Shown here piece after piece: positions 1 to 8,515 of a DNA stretch of 64,000 nucleotides (positions are counted from its first letter, which is position 1; each line of letters starts with the position of its first letter). The notes beneath the pieces are model-generated. The model did no database searches, was not told where the DNA came from, and was given only the letters and a program-made list of their open reading frames with translations. The stretch comes from Mycolicibacterium moriokaense (GTDB lineage: Bacteria > Actinomycetota > Actinomycetes > Mycobacteriales > Mycobacteriaceae), in NCBI RefSeq assembly GCF_010726085.1, contig NZ_AP022560.1, positions 868,001 to 932,000 on the forward strand, written 5' to 3'. The translations under genes were made by a program, and so were the position numbers.

Positions 1-1037
1 AGGAACAGCAGGATCACCCCGCGGTCGTCGCCCGGTATGCAGGTGTCGTTCGACATTCGGGCCGGGCCGACGTCGGAGATGAGCTGGCCGTTGAACCCGT
101 CGTTGCGCCAGAACGGCTCGTCGTAGATGAAGAACGCCTTCATCGCCGACCCGTTGGGCAGCCGTTGGGTCAGCTGATCGCGGATCCCCGGCAGCGGCGG
201 GTCGTACATGATGCGCCCGGCGAGCGTCGGCGAGATCGCGACGATGACCCGTCGACCGCGCGCGACCAGCCCGCCGCGGCAATGCACGGTGACGCTGTCC
301 GCGCTGTGCTCGATCAGCTGGACGGGCACATTGAGCACGATGCGGTCGGAGATCAGGGCAGCCAGCCGCTTCGGGATCTCGCTGGTGCCGCCGACGAACC
401 GCGTGGTCTGCGCGCCGCCCTCCGATTCGGCGAACAACTCCGACGTCACACCGCACGTGTTGATCGTGAACAGCAGGTGCAGGAAGGACACCTCGGCGGT
501 GGGGACAGCGAGGATCCCGACGGTGCAGATCTCCAGCAGCGTGCGCGCGACCGGCGAAAGTCCCTGCGCGTCATACCAGGCGCCCGCGGTGATGGCGTCC
601 CATTCCAGTGCCCGCGGCGCCGACCAGGGCGCCTCGACGGGGACCTCCTCGGCCAGCACGTCGAGCCTTCGCAGCACCAGCTCCAGTTCCTTGAGCTCCG
701 ACTCGAAGCGGGCGTGAAACTCGTTCTCCCGCAACACCCCCGAGTCGGCGAGTTCGTACGACGTCTCACCCTCGTCGTACTGCGGGTAGGTCTCGACCCC
801 GAGTTCCGCGGCGAGGCGGAACATGCGCTCGTGGGTGTCGCCGATCCATTGCGCGCCGAGTTCAACCGGGATGCCCGGCACGACCTCCTCGGTGAGGATG
901 CGTCCGCCGACCCGTTCGTCGGCTTCCAGGACCAGCGGGGTGAGGCCCGCCTCGAGCAGCTTTCGGGCCGCGATCATTCCGGAGAGTCCCGCTCCGACGA
1001 CGATGACGTCGGCTTCCCTGGTCGATGGCTGCACCAT
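1..1037 (-). CDS. Flavin monoamine oxidase family protein (3' part cut off by window edge)
   Basis: About 345 codons are visible and the frame stays open to the left edge, so the C-terminus is missing. Starting at the ATG at 1037, the product begins with a Rossmann FAD motif (VIVVGAGLSG, residues 11-20), followed by a GGRI motif and an ELGAQWIG segment. These are typical of FAD amine oxidases of the MAO/putrescine-oxidase group, which oxidise primary or polyamines to aldehyde, ammonia and peroxide. The substrate cannot be told from what is visible. The ABC importer gene that precedes it in the same direction ends 41 bp upstream, so co-transcription is possible. A polyamine or aromatic-amine oxidase are both open. 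Confidence 0.85.
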   Translation of the reverse strand, partial: MVQPSTREADVIVVGAGLSGMIAARKLLEAGLTPLVLEADERVGGRILTEEVVPGIPVELGAQWIGDTHERMFRLAAELGVETYPQYDEGETSYELADSGVLRENEFHARFESELKELELVLRRLDVLAEEVPVEAPWSAPRALEWDAITAGAWYDAQGLSPVARTLLEICTVGILAVPTAEVSFLHLLFTINTCGVTSELFAESEGGAQTTRFVGGTSEIPKRLAALISDRIVLNVPVQLIEHSADSVTVHCRGGLVARGRRVIVAISPTLAGRIMYDPPLPGIRDQLTQRLPNGSAMKAFFIYDEPFWRNDGFNGQLISDVGPARMSNDTCIPGDDRGVILLF

Positions 1038-1077
1038 CGGGCCACTTTCTCACAGATTCCCGCACGCTTTCGGGCGT

Positions 1078-1833
1078 TCAGAGCGGGTTGAGGATCCGCT
1101 CCAGGAACTGTCGGGTGCGCTCCTCCTTCGGATTGCCGATCACCTCGGACGGCGGGCCCTTCTCCAGGATGATGCCGTGGTCGGTGAACAGCACCTGATC
1201 GGAAACCTGCTTGGCGAACTGGATTTCGTGGGTGACGATCACCAGCGTCCAGCCCTCGACCGCCAGGTCTTTGATCACCGACAGCACCTCGCCGACCAGT
1301 TCGGGGTCCAGCGCCGACGTCGGCTCGTCGAACAGCACAACCTTCGGCTTCAGTGCCAGCGCCCGTGCGATGCCGACACGCTGCTGCTGCCCGCCGGACA
1401 GCTGGAACGGGTACTGGTCCTTCTTGGCGGCCAGTCCCACCTGATCGAGTAGCTCGATGGCCTCGGCCTCGACTTCTTCGCGCGGCCGCTTCTGCACGAC
1501 GATCGGGCCCTCGGTGACGTTCTCCAGCACCGTCTTGTGCGGAAAGAGGTTGTGGGACTGGAATACGAAGCCGCTCTGCGCACGATACTTCCGCAGCTGA
1601 TCCTTGGCGACCGGCTTGGAGAAGTCGATCTCGACATCACCGACGCGGATCACCCCTTCATCCGGCACGTCGAGCGCGTTGAGTGCACGCAGCAGCGTCG
1701 TCTTCCCCGAACCGGACGGCCCGATGATCGTCGTCGCAGTGCCCTGTGCCACCTCGAACGAGACGCCGTTGAGAACCTTGAAGTCTCCGAAGGCTTTCCG
1801 CACTCCTTCGGCTTTGACGCGATATTCGGTCAT
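1078..1833 (-). CDS. Polar amino-acid ABC transporter, ATP-binding subunit
   Basis: A 251-residue GlnQ/HisP-type ATPase that powers the importer encoded just upstream. The motifs are complete: Walker A GPSGSGKT (38-45), Q-loop Gln92, signature LSGGQ (145-149), Walker B VVLFDEP (165-171) and the switch His202. The start ATG overlaps the stop of the fused binding-protein/permease gene by 4 bp (ATGA), so translation is coupled. Longer in-frame extensions upstream run into the permease gene and are not needed, because this start gives the normal family N-terminus. The substrate is probably a polar amino acid, inferred from the partner. Confidence 0.95.
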   Translation of the reverse strand: MTEYRVKAEGVRKAFGDFKVLNGVSFEVAQGTATTIIGPSGSGKTTLLRALNALDVPDEGVIRVGDVEIDFSKPVAKDQLRKYRAQSGFVFQSHNLFPHKTVLENVTEGPIVVQKRPREEVEAEAIELLDQVGLAAKKDQYPFQLSGGQQQRVGIARALALKPKVVLFDEPTSALDPELVGEVLSVIKDLAVEGWTLVIVTHEIQFAKQVSDQVLFTDHGIILEKGPPSEVIGNPKEERTRQFLERILNPL

Positions 1834-3284
1834 CTGGCCACGTACCTTTCCAGCCGGCGCTCGTATCTGTTCTGTGCGAACGAGAGCACCAGGCAGATGA
1901 TCCAGTAGTACAGCGCCGCAGTGCCGTAGAGCGCGAAGAACTCGAAGGTCGGAGCCGCGACGTTCTGGGCGGTTCGAAACAGTTCGGTCACCAGAATGGT
2001 CGATGCCAGCGAGGTGTCCTTCACCAGCGAGATCAACGTGTTCGACAGTGGCGGCACCGCGACGCGGGTGGCCTGCGGCAGGATGATGCGCCGCAGCGCG
2101 CCAACGTAATCGAGGCCGATGGTTTCCGCTGCCTCCCACTGCCCCTTCGGGATCGACAGGATCGCCGACCGGATGATCTCCGCGGCGTAGCCGCCGACGT
2201 TGAGCGAGAACGCGATGATCGCGGCGAGGAACGGCGCGATCCGCACACCGATCTGCGGCAGCGCGTAGAACACGATGAACAACTGCACCAGCAGTGGGGT
2301 GCCGCGGATGATCGAGATGTAGAACCGCGCGATGCCCGAGATCACGAGGTTCGACGACAACCGTGCCAGCGCGACGACAAGCGCGATGACGAGACCGATC
2401 GCGAAGCTGATGATCGTCAGTGGAATCGTCTTCTCGATGGCGGCCCGCGCCAGCGGCCAGAGGTTGTCGAGGATCAGCTGCCAGGCGCTCGTCGGCCCTG
2501 CCTTCGACAGGTCCACGTCGAGGTACTTCTCCGAGATCCGGGTCAACGTCCCGTCGGCGCGCAATTCATCGAGCGCCTTGTTCAGTTCGGGCAACAACCC
2601 GCTGTCCTTGCGCGCCGCGAACGCCTGGTCGCTGCGCTCGTCGAGTCGGACGGCGACCTTGATCGGGGCGTCGGGGTGTTCGGCCTGATAGGCCAGCACC
2701 GAGATGCTGTCGTTGACGACGGCGTCCACCCGGCCGTCGTTGAGCACGGAGATCGCCTGGGAGAACCCGTCGACAGATTCGACCTGGGCGCCGGCGTTCC
2801 GTGCGACGGTCGCCCAGTTGCTGGTGGGGTTCTGCGCGGTTCGCTTGCCCTTCAGGTCCGCCAACGACGTGATGGAGTTGTCGTCCTTGCGGGTGACGAT
2901 CACGCCCTGAGAGATCGAGTAGGGCTCGGAGAGGTCGTATTTCTGCTTGCGCTCCTCGGTGATCGTGACCTCGTTGGCGACGATGTCGAAGCGGTCGGCT
3001 TCCAGCGCCGCGAAGATGGCGTCCCACGGCGTCTCGACGAATTCCACTTCCACGCCGAGCTTTTCGGCGACGGCCTTGGCGACGTCGACGTCGTAGCCGG
3101 CCAGTTGGCCACCCTGGCTCGCGTCATGGAACGAGTACGGCGGGTAGACACCTTCGGTGCCCACGCGCAGCACGCCTGCCGATTTGATGGGGTTGCTGCT
3201 GGTGGTACCCGATGAGCCGCAGGCCGTCAGCGCCAGCGCCGCCAGCAGCAGGACTGCGAGTAACGATCTCGGTAGATGGTGCAC
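1830..3284 (-). CDS. Fused substrate-binding lipoprotein and permease of an amino-acid ABC importer
   Basis: A 484-residue protein that joins two parts usually made separately. Residues 1-22 are a lipoprotein signal (lipobox LTAC, Cys22). Residues about 35-260 are a type-3 periplasmic-binding domain of the glutamine/arginine/cystine class. Residues about 265-484 are a HisM/GlnP-type permease domain, with an EAA loop near EAAETIGLDYVG that docks the ATPase. The start is GTG at 3284; no better ATG precedes the signal sequence. The binding domain is thus anchored both by lipid and by the permease, as in the GlnP-type importers of lactococci. Specificity is inferred only at the level of polar amino acids. 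Confidence 0.93.
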   Translation of the reverse strand: MHHLPRSLLAVLLLAALALTACGSSGTTSSNPIKSAGVLRVGTEGVYPPYSFHDASQGGQLAGYDVDVAKAVAEKLGVEVEFVETPWDAIFAALEADRFDIVANEVTITEERKQKYDLSEPYSISQGVIVTRKDDNSITSLADLKGKRTAQNPTSNWATVARNAGAQVESVDGFSQAISVLNDGRVDAVVNDSISVLAYQAEHPDAPIKVAVRLDERSDQAFAARKDSGLLPELNKALDELRADGTLTRISEKYLDVDLSKAGPTSAWQLILDNLWPLARAAIEKTIPLTIISFAIGLVIALVVALARLSSNLVISGIARFYISIIRGTPLLVQLFIVFYALPQIGVRIAPFLAAIIAFSLNVGGYAAEIIRSAILSIPKGQWEAAETIGLDYVGALRRIILPQATRVAVPPLSNTLISLVKDTSLASTILVTELFRTAQNVAAPTFEFFALYGTAALYYWIICLVLSFAQNRYERRLERYVAR

Positions 3285-3379
3285 CTGCGGACGTTAGCAA
3301 TCGGGCGCGGGGTTGCGACATAATTCTGCTCAGGCTGAGGCCGTTGGTTGCGGGCCGGTCGGCGTGATTGGCTTGCGAA

Positions 3380-4702
3380 ATGCCCGAGGAGCTCACCGCC
3401 GAGCAGGCCGCTGCCCGTTTGCACCCCGCCGACACGCTGGGCATGCCGCTGGGCCCCGGTCAGCCGCCGGCGTTCCTGCGCGCCCTCGGCGAGCGCGACG
3501 ACTGGACCGACCTGCGCGTATACGGCGCACTGGTCGCGGTGCTCACCGAGCTGTTTAACCGCAGGGGCGTCCAGTACCGATCTGGTTTCTTCGGCCCGCT
3601 GGAGCGGGCGTTGCGCGACAGCGGCGCCGACATCGAGTTCGCGCCCGCGGACTTTCGGCGCTTCGGGCCGCTGTTGGAGCGGCAACGACCGCGTGTGATG
3701 ACGACGGTCGCGACGCCGCCCGACGCCGACGGCTGGTGCTCGCTATCGCTGCACGCCGGCGGCACGATCGGCGAATTGCGCCGCGCCGGTGCCGATTCCG
3801 ATCGGCTGCTGATCGTCGAGGTCTCCGACGCCTACCCGCGTACCTTCGGGTTGGGTGAGGGCAATCGCCACGCGCTGCACGTCGACGAGATCGACGTCCT
3901 CGTGCATTCGACGGACGCCCCGCTCGCGCTGCCCGGCGGCGACGTGCCGCCCACCGACGTCGACAAGGCGATCGCGCAGCACGCCGTCGGCTTCATCCCG
4001 GTCGGCGCGACGCTGCAGACGGGGATCGGGTCGATCCCCAACCAGATCGCCACGCTGTTGGCCGAGGGCGACGGCGGCGACTACGGGCTGCACAGCGAGA
4101 TGTTCACCGACGGCTGCATGCACCTGCATCGCGCGGGCAAGATCAGCAACGCACGCAAAGGGCAGTACCTCGGGAAGAGCGTGACGACGTTCGCGTTCGG
4201 CTCGTCTGAGCTGTACGCATGGCTGGACGACAACTCCGACGTGGCGTTCCTGCCGGTCGAGATCGTCAACTCGCCCGAGGTGATCGCCGCCAACCACAAC
4301 ATGGTGTCGATCAACGGCGCATTGGCGGTCGACATCCAGGGTCAGGTCGTCGCCGACACCCTCAACGGCGATCAGTTCAGCGGTATCGGCGGCGCCGAGG
4401 ATTTCGTGGCCGGCGCCGGGCTAGAGTTGTCGGACCGCTCGCTGATCTGCCTGCCGTCGACGTTCACCAAGGACGGCACGTTGCAGTCGCGGATCGTGCC
4501 GTGGTTCGGGCCCGGTGCGGTGATCACGACGCCGCGCCACCACGTCGACGTCATCATCACCGAATACGGCGCCGCCGAGTTGGAGGGCAAGACGGTCGCC
4601 GAGCGCGGTGAGGCACTCGCGGCGATCGCGCATCCGCAGTTTCGTGACGAGTTGTTGGCCGCGGCGGAGCGGGCGGCGAAGGGTCGTTCACCGGTCGGGT
4701 GA
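3380..4702 (+). CDS. Acetyl-CoA hydrolase/transferase family (4-hydroxybutyrate CoA-transferase-like)
   Basis: A 440-residue family-I-like CoA-transferase. The N-terminal half (to about residue 190) and the C-terminal AcetylCoA_hyd_C half are both present. The HSEMF motif in the middle carries the probable catalytic glutamate that forms the glutamyl-CoA thioester, and GIGSIPNQI precedes it as in 4-hydroxybutyrate CoA-transferases. A TTG four codons upstream is an alternative start; the ATG at 3380 is preferred. It diverges from the ABC importer and converges on gluQ. The physiological acyl group is unknown; acetate, propionate and 4-hydroxybutyrate are the usual substrates in this family. Confidence 0.88.
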   Translation: MPEELTAEQAAARLHPADTLGMPLGPGQPPAFLRALGERDDWTDLRVYGALVAVLTELFNRRGVQYRSGFFGPLERALRDSGADIEFAPADFRRFGPLLERQRPRVMTTVATPPDADGWCSLSLHAGGTIGELRRAGADSDRLLIVEVSDAYPRTFGLGEGNRHALHVDEIDVLVHSTDAPLALPGGDVPPTDVDKAIAQHAVGFIPVGATLQTGIGSIPNQIATLLAEGDGGDYGLHSEMFTDGCMHLHRAGKISNARKGQYLGKSVTTFAFGSSELYAWLDDNSDVAFLPVEIVNSPEVIAANHNMVSINGALAVDIQGQVVADTLNGDQFSGIGGAEDFVAGAGLELSDRSLICLPSTFTKDGTLQSRIVPWFGPGAVITTPRHHVDVIITEYGAAELEGKTVAERGEALAAIAHPQFRDELLAAAERAAKGRSPVG

Positions 4703-4725
4703 CCCTCTAAGTCCCTTCAAGCCCC

Positions 4726-4785
4726 GCGAGCAGACGCGAAAACCCCCAACACGCCGACATTTTGGGGGAGTTGGCGTCTGCTCGC
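4726..4785. terminator. Hairpin between convergent genes
   Basis: A perfect 12-bp inverted repeat (GCGAGCAGACGC at 4726 and its complement at 4774-4785) encloses a second C5/G5 pairing. It sits between the stops of the CoA-transferase gene (4702) and gluQ (4789), so it can terminate both. No U-tract follows, which is usual in mycobacteria. Confidence 0.7.
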
Positions 4786-4788
4786 GAG

Positions 4789-5661
4789 TTAATGGGGGGT
4801 GTAGATCCACGGGTGACGCGGCAGCTTCGCCGGGTCGAACTGGCCCAGCATATCCTCGACGGTGTTCGCTTGGTAGCCAAGCGATTCGGCGATCTGTCGC
4901 AGCGCGGTTTCGACGCCGATTTCGGCGAGCGTGACGGCGCCGTCGCGTTTGGCCAGTCGCGCGCCGTCTTCGTTCAACACCAGTGCGACGTGCGCATACG
5001 TCGGCTCGGGGTAGCCGAGCAGTGCCGCGAGGTACGCCTGCCGCGGCGACGACGGCAGCAGGTCGTCACCCCGGACCACCTGGTCGATGCCCTGCGCCGC
5101 GTCGTCGACCACGACGGCCAGGTTGTACGCCGGTACGCCGTCGCCGCGGCGCACCACGAAGTCGTCGACGATGCCGGTGTAGTCGCCGTGCAGCACATCG
5201 TGCACCGTGTACGTGATCGCGTCGGTGCGCAGCCGCAGCGCGGGCGGACGGTTCAGTTGGGCGCGCTTATCGGAGCGTTCGGCGTCGGTGAGGTCGCGGC
5301 ACGTCCCCGGATACGCACCCTGCGGGGCATGCGGAGCCCGCGGTGCCTGCGCGATATCCTTTCGGCTGCAATAACATTCGTACAGCAACCCGCGTTCGTC
5401 CAGTTGCGCGATCGCCGCGTCGTAGCGGTCGGCATGCTGTGTCTGCCACTCGGGCTCCTCGTCCCAGATGATCCCGATGGCGGCAAGATCGTCGAGTTGG
5501 CGGTTGGCGATATCGGTGAAGGTCCGGTCGTCGAGATCGTCGACGCGCACGAGGAACCGCCGCCCGGTCGACCGGGCGAACAGCCATGCCAGTACCGCCG
5601 TGCGCAGATTGCCGATGTGCAGATCGGCAGACGGGCTCGGGGCGAACCTGCCTGCATTCAC
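4789..5661 (-). CDS. gluQ: Glutamyl-queuosine tRNA(Asp) synthetase
   Basis: A 290-residue truncated glutamyl-tRNA-synthetase paralogue (YadB/GluQ). It holds the catalytic core only and lacks the anticodon-binding domain. The class-I HIGH motif appears as HIGN in [10 protein letters not shown] (residues 11-18). The zinc-site cysteines are in YECYCSR and PGTCRD, and the KMSKS-loop equivalent is RLAKRD. The enzyme activates glutamate without tRNA and attaches it to queuosine in the anticodon of tRNA-Asp. The start is GTG at 5661. Since queuosine synthesis is patchy in actinobacteria, whether the host uses salvaged queuine or another acceptor cannot be seen here. Confidence 0.93.
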   Translation of the reverse strand: MNAGRFAPSPSADLHIGNLRTAVLAWLFARSTGRRFLVRVDDLDDRTFTDIANRQLDDLAAIGIIWDEEPEWQTQHADRYDAAIAQLDERGLLYECYCSRKDIAQAPRAPHAPQGAYPGTCRDLTDAERSDKRAQLNRPPALRLRTDAITYTVHDVLHGDYTGIVDDFVVRRGDGVPAYNLAVVVDDAAQGIDQVVRGDDLLPSSPRQAYLAALLGYPEPTYAHVALVLNEDGARLAKRDGAVTLAEIGVETALRQIAESLGYQANTVEDMLGQFDPAKLPRHPWIYTPH

Positions 5662-5674
5662 CCCCGCAATCTAG

Positions 5675-6043
5675 CTAGTTGCGCTCCCAGGGCGGCGTCT
5701 CGGCCATCTTCTTGTAGTACTTCGCGAGGTGGCTCTTGACCCGGTCGACATCCTCTTTGGGCAGGTCAACCCCGCCGCGAGCACCGTCCATGATGCCGCC
5801 CGCCGCCATCACCCCGCGCGGCACGACCTCCAGCTTGCCGTCCACCACGTCGGCGATCAGCAGCTTGTATGCGGTGAAGTTGTCCTTGTTGTCGCTGTCG
5901 TACCAGACGTGGGCGTCGCGGTACTTCTGGTTGGGTTCGTCCTCCGCGCCGGCCCACTTGCGCACCCGCTTCTCGGCGGCGCCGCCGTCCCACTCCCGGT
6001 CACGGTCGGCCAGCGGGAGGTCTTGAAAACTTGTTACAGACAT
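5675..6043 (-). CDS. Conserved hypothetical protein resembling a phage head-protease segment
   Basis: 122 residues, strongly charged, without signal peptide or membrane segment. The C-terminal half (GGVDLPKEDVDRVKSHLAKY, then YKKM and PPWER) recalls short segments found in actinophage prohead-protease and scaffold proteins, so it may be a domesticated phage fragment. That resemblance is from memory, not a search. The ATG at 6043 is the first start and gives a compact soluble protein. It ends 13 bp upstream of gluQ in the same direction, so the two may be co-transcribed. Function unknown. Confidence 0.75.
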   Translation of the reverse strand: MSVTSFQDLPLADRDREWDGGAAEKRVRKWAGAEDEPNQKYRDAHVWYDSDNKDNFTAYKLLIADVVDGKLEVVPRGVMAAGGIMDGARGGVDLPKEDVDRVKSHLAKYYKKMAETPPWERN

Positions 6044-6091
6044 AGGGGTTGCGTGCCCCGGTCAGGCGGTTCCAAACTGCCGATTCCCTGT

Positions 6092-6140
6092 GACTTCGGC
6101 GTGTTAAGTCTCGCTGAGAGTGACCCAGCACGCCGAAATC
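6092..6140. terminator. Nested hairpin downstream of the secreted-protein gene
   Basis: Arms TTCGGCGTG (6095-6103) and CACGCCGAA (6129-6137), extended by two further pairs across one mismatch. A smaller TCTC/GAGA stem lies inside the loop. It begins just after the stop of the leftward gene ending at 6146 and before the next leftward gene, as expected for a terminator. Confidence 0.55.
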
Positions 6141-6145
6141 GCAAA

Positions 6146-6565
6146 TTATTGCGGGACGAGGCTGATCGGGTTCTCGCCCTGCGTCCAATCCGGATCACCG
6201 CAGACGCCGGGCTTCGACCGGAAGCTGAGCGCGCCGACCAGCGTCGCGGGGTCGAACGAATACATCAGATCGGCGGGACCGGTGCTCCCGTCGGGGCAGA
6301 CCCGCCCATTCGGGACGTCGGTGCGTTCGACGATCCACGGGCCGCCGGCCACCCGGTTGATCTGTTCGATCAGCCCGGTCGACGAGGAGATCGTCCCGCC
6401 GCAGGTGACTTCGGGATTGCACTGCGTGGTGATGGTCCAGGTATTCGATATCGGCCCGTTGATGAAGGTGAAATCGCCGTCGAGCCGATCGTCCGCCCAC
6501 GCCGTACCTGCCAACGCGACCGCGACGGCCACCAGGGCGGTCGTCGCTGCCGTCGAGCGGATCAT
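6146..6565 (-). CDS. Small secreted protein of unknown function
   Basis: 139 residues. A typical Sec signal peptide (MIRSTAATTALVAVAVALAG, then TAWA with cleavage near residue 25) precedes a mature domain of about 115 residues with four cysteines (in TTQCNPEVTCGG, GRVCPD and GVCGDP). This spacing would allow two disulphides. The pattern of a small domain containing SNTWTI, a CGG motif and PDWTQGENP is common in mycobacterial secreted proteins and resembles the extracellular sensor region of the kinase at 30397. No enzymatic motif is seen. It ends upstream of a hairpin and starts 13 bp after the ligase gene stop. Confidence 0.8.
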   Translation of the reverse strand: MIRSTAATTALVAVAVALAGTAWADDRLDGDFTFINGPISNTWTITTQCNPEVTCGGTISSSTGLIEQINRVAGGPWIVERTDVPNGRVCPDGSTGPADLMYSFDPATLVGALSFRSKPGVCGDPDWTQGENPISLVPQ

Positions 6566-6578
6566 CACCCCGCGAGCA

Positions 6579-7652
6579 TCACACGTCTGCGCCGAGTCCG
6601 GGCACGATATCGCCGAGACTGAAGGTGACCGGCTGCTCGAGCTGCTCGTACGTGCACGATCGCGGGTCGCGGTCCGGCCGCCAGCGGTTGAACTGCGCGG
6701 TGTGGCGAAACCGCTCGCCCTCCATGTGGTCGTAGCGGACCTCGACGACCCGTTCGGGTCGCAGCGGTACGAACGACAGATCCTTTCCCGCATTCCACCG
6801 CGAGCCCTCGTTGCGACGCGGCGTGCGCTCACCCGACATGTGGGCGGCCCAGTTCCACGGGTGCTCGTCGAATGTCGTTACCAGGGGCTGCAATTCGCTG
6901 AAAAGCTGGCGCCTGGTCGCCATCGGGAACGCACCGATGACACCCACCGACGCGAGTGTGCCGTCGTCCTTGTAGAGACCGAGCAGCAGCGAGCCGATCG
7001 CGTCGTCACCGGACTTGTGCACCCGGTAGCCCGCCACCACGCAGTCGGCCGTCCGCTCGGGCTTGATCTTGAACATGACGCGCTTGTCGGGCTGATACGT
7101 GATCGTCAACGGCTTCGCGATCAGGCCGTCGAGACCGGCGCCCTCGAACTCGGTGAACCAGCGCTGCGCGGTGGGCAGGTCAGTGGTCGCGGGGGTGACG
7201 TGGATCGACGGGCCTGACCCCGCCAACGCGGCGACCAGCGCGGCGCGCCGTTCGGAAAACGGCCGTTGCGTGAAGTCCTCGTCGTTGAGGGCCAGCAGGT
7301 CGAACGCGATGAACGACGCAGGCGTCTTCTCGGCCAGCATCCGCACGCGTGAGTCGGCCGGGTGGATGCGCTGTTGCAGCGCGTCGAAATCCAGACCCGC
7401 AGCGGTGGCAATGACGATTTCGCCGTCGACGACGCAGCGTGTCGGTAGTTCGGCGCGTGCGGCCGCGACGAGTTCGGGGAAGTAGCGGGTCATCGGGCGT
7501 TCGTTGCGGCTGCCCAGCTCGACCTCGACGGCGTCGCGAAAGCAGATGGACCGAAAGCCGTCCCACTTTGGCTCATACGACGCGCCCGGCGGGATCGTTT
7601 TCACCGGCTTGGCCAGCATCGGGGAGACCGGCGGCATCACGGGCAGTCGCAT
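6579..7652 (-). CDS. ligC2: ATP-dependent DNA ligase, LigC type (second paralogue)
   Basis: A 357-residue ligase with a nucleotidyltransferase domain and an OB-fold. The adenylated lysine is in YEPKWDGFR (Lys29). Motif III/IIIa is represented by VDGEIV and FIAFDLL, motif IV by DGLIAK and motif V by FKIKPERTADCVV. It lacks extra DNA-binding domains, so it is a repair-type ligase that works in non-replicative joining with the LigD-like polymerase. The start ATG at 7652 matches the paralogue at 27215. In M. smegmatis, from memory, two LigC genes lie almost next to each other; here they are 19.5 kb apart. Confidence 0.92.
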   Translation of the reverse strand: MRLPVMPPVSPMLAKPVKTIPPGASYEPKWDGFRSICFRDAVEVELGSRNERPMTRYFPELVAAARAELPTRCVVDGEIVIATAAGLDFDALQQRIHPADSRVRMLAEKTPASFIAFDLLALNDEDFTQRPFSERRAALVAALAGSGPSIHVTPATTDLPTAQRWFTEFEGAGLDGLIAKPLTITYQPDKRVMFKIKPERTADCVVAGYRVHKSGDDAIGSLLLGLYKDDGTLASVGVIGAFPMATRRQLFSELQPLVTTFDEHPWNWAAHMSGERTPRRNEGSRWNAGKDLSFVPLRPERVVEVRYDHMEGERFRHTAQFNRWRPDRDPRSCTYEQLEQPVTFSLGDIVPGLGADV

Positions 7653-7721
7653 CGCCTCATTGTCCCCGTGCCCAGTCCCCGTGAAACTTTCCGCGCCGTT
7701 GACGTGTCCAACAGTTCGTCC

Positions 7722-7955
7722 ATGTCTACCGACACAAGGAGAAGTGATGCAGAGCTGAGGTTCCTCATCGACCAGGGCGGCGGCTACCACGTGCGCTTCG
7801 CTGCGAACGAACACGTGCCTGCGCTGACCTATTGGCCGGGTCGAACGGCCAGGTGTACACGGTGAACGTCACTCAACCTGTTCACCGAGCTCGGCGCCGC
7901 CTCGTTGACGCCGACGGCCCAGGAGCTGGAAACCTGGCTCAACCGCAGCCGGTGA
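7722..7955 (+). pseudogene. Decayed small gene between ligC2 and mmpS
   Basis: An ATG at 7722 opens a readable frame (STDTRRSDAELRFLIDQGGG...). It becomes incoherent near 7840, meets an in-frame TGA at 7863, then resumes as LFTELGAASLTPTAQELETW before a stop at 7953. Between these parts the +1 frame reads SNGQVYTVNVT, so two compensating frameshifts are more likely than a single nonsense change. It looks like an 80-residue protein that has lost its frame. The family is not recognised. The remaining bases from 7653 to 8077 show no other gene. Confidence 0.5.
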
Positions 7956-8030
7956 GCGGGCGACGACCTCCACGGGGACGTGGACGAGACACTCCCCGAA
8001 CCGCGGAGTAACGTCCCCCACGGTCACCGT

Positions 8031-8050
8031 CACGGAACTCGGGTTCCGTG
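8031..8050. promoter_or_regulatory. Palindrome upstream of mmpS, possible TetR operator
   Basis: CACGGAAC and GTTCCGTG are perfect inverted arms with a 4-bp spacer, 28 bp before the mmpS start. The TetR gene at the end of the same operon is the natural candidate to bind it. This is inferred from position only. Confidence 0.4.
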
Positions 8051-8077
8051 CGGGGTCGTCGGGGGCGAGGAGGTTGA

Positions 8078-8515
8078 GTGTTTCGGTTACTCACCAAGGC
8101 GTGGATGCCGCTGCTGCTGGTGGTGGTCGTCGCGCTCGGCGCTTACGCGGTACTGCGCATCCGCGGCGACATCGGGGGCCATGAGCTGACCGGAGGCGTC
8201 GCGGCGGGCGGTGGTTTCACCGATCCGTTCAATCCGAAGAACATCACCTACGAGATCTCGAGTTCGACAAAGGGCGGACCGGTCAGCGTCGACTATCTCG
8301 ACGAGAACGGCCAACCGCACCACGTCGACGCCACCCTGCCGTGGTCGTACACGATCGTCACCACATTGCCGTCGATGTCGGCCAACATCGTCGCCCAGGC
8401 CGACACCGGCGTATCCGATCTGCGGTGTCGCGTCGTCGTCGACGGTCAGGTGCGCGACGACCGCAGCACCGACGAGTACAAGCCGTTCATCTACTGCCTG
8501 GTGAAATCCGTATGA
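8078..8515 (+). CDS. MmpS-family membrane protein, partner of MmpL
   Basis: 145 residues: a short N-terminus, one transmembrane helix (residues about 9-25, PLLLVVVVALGAYAVL), and a periplasmic MmpS domain with the usual two cysteines (DLRCRVV and FIYCLVK). The start is GTG at 8078 with a GAGG ribosome site about 5 bp upstream. MmpS proteins are accessory subunits of the MmpL exporters that move lipids, siderophores or drugs across the envelope. The stop overlaps the mmpL start as ATGA. The cargo is unknown. Confidence 0.92.
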   Translation: MFRLLTKAWMPLLLVVVVALGAYAVLRIRGDIGGHELTGGVAAGGGFTDPFNPKNITYEISSSTKGGPVSVDYLDENGQPHHVDATLPWSYTIVTTLPSMSANIVAQADTGVSDLRCRVVVDGQVRDDRSTDEYKPFIYCLVKSV

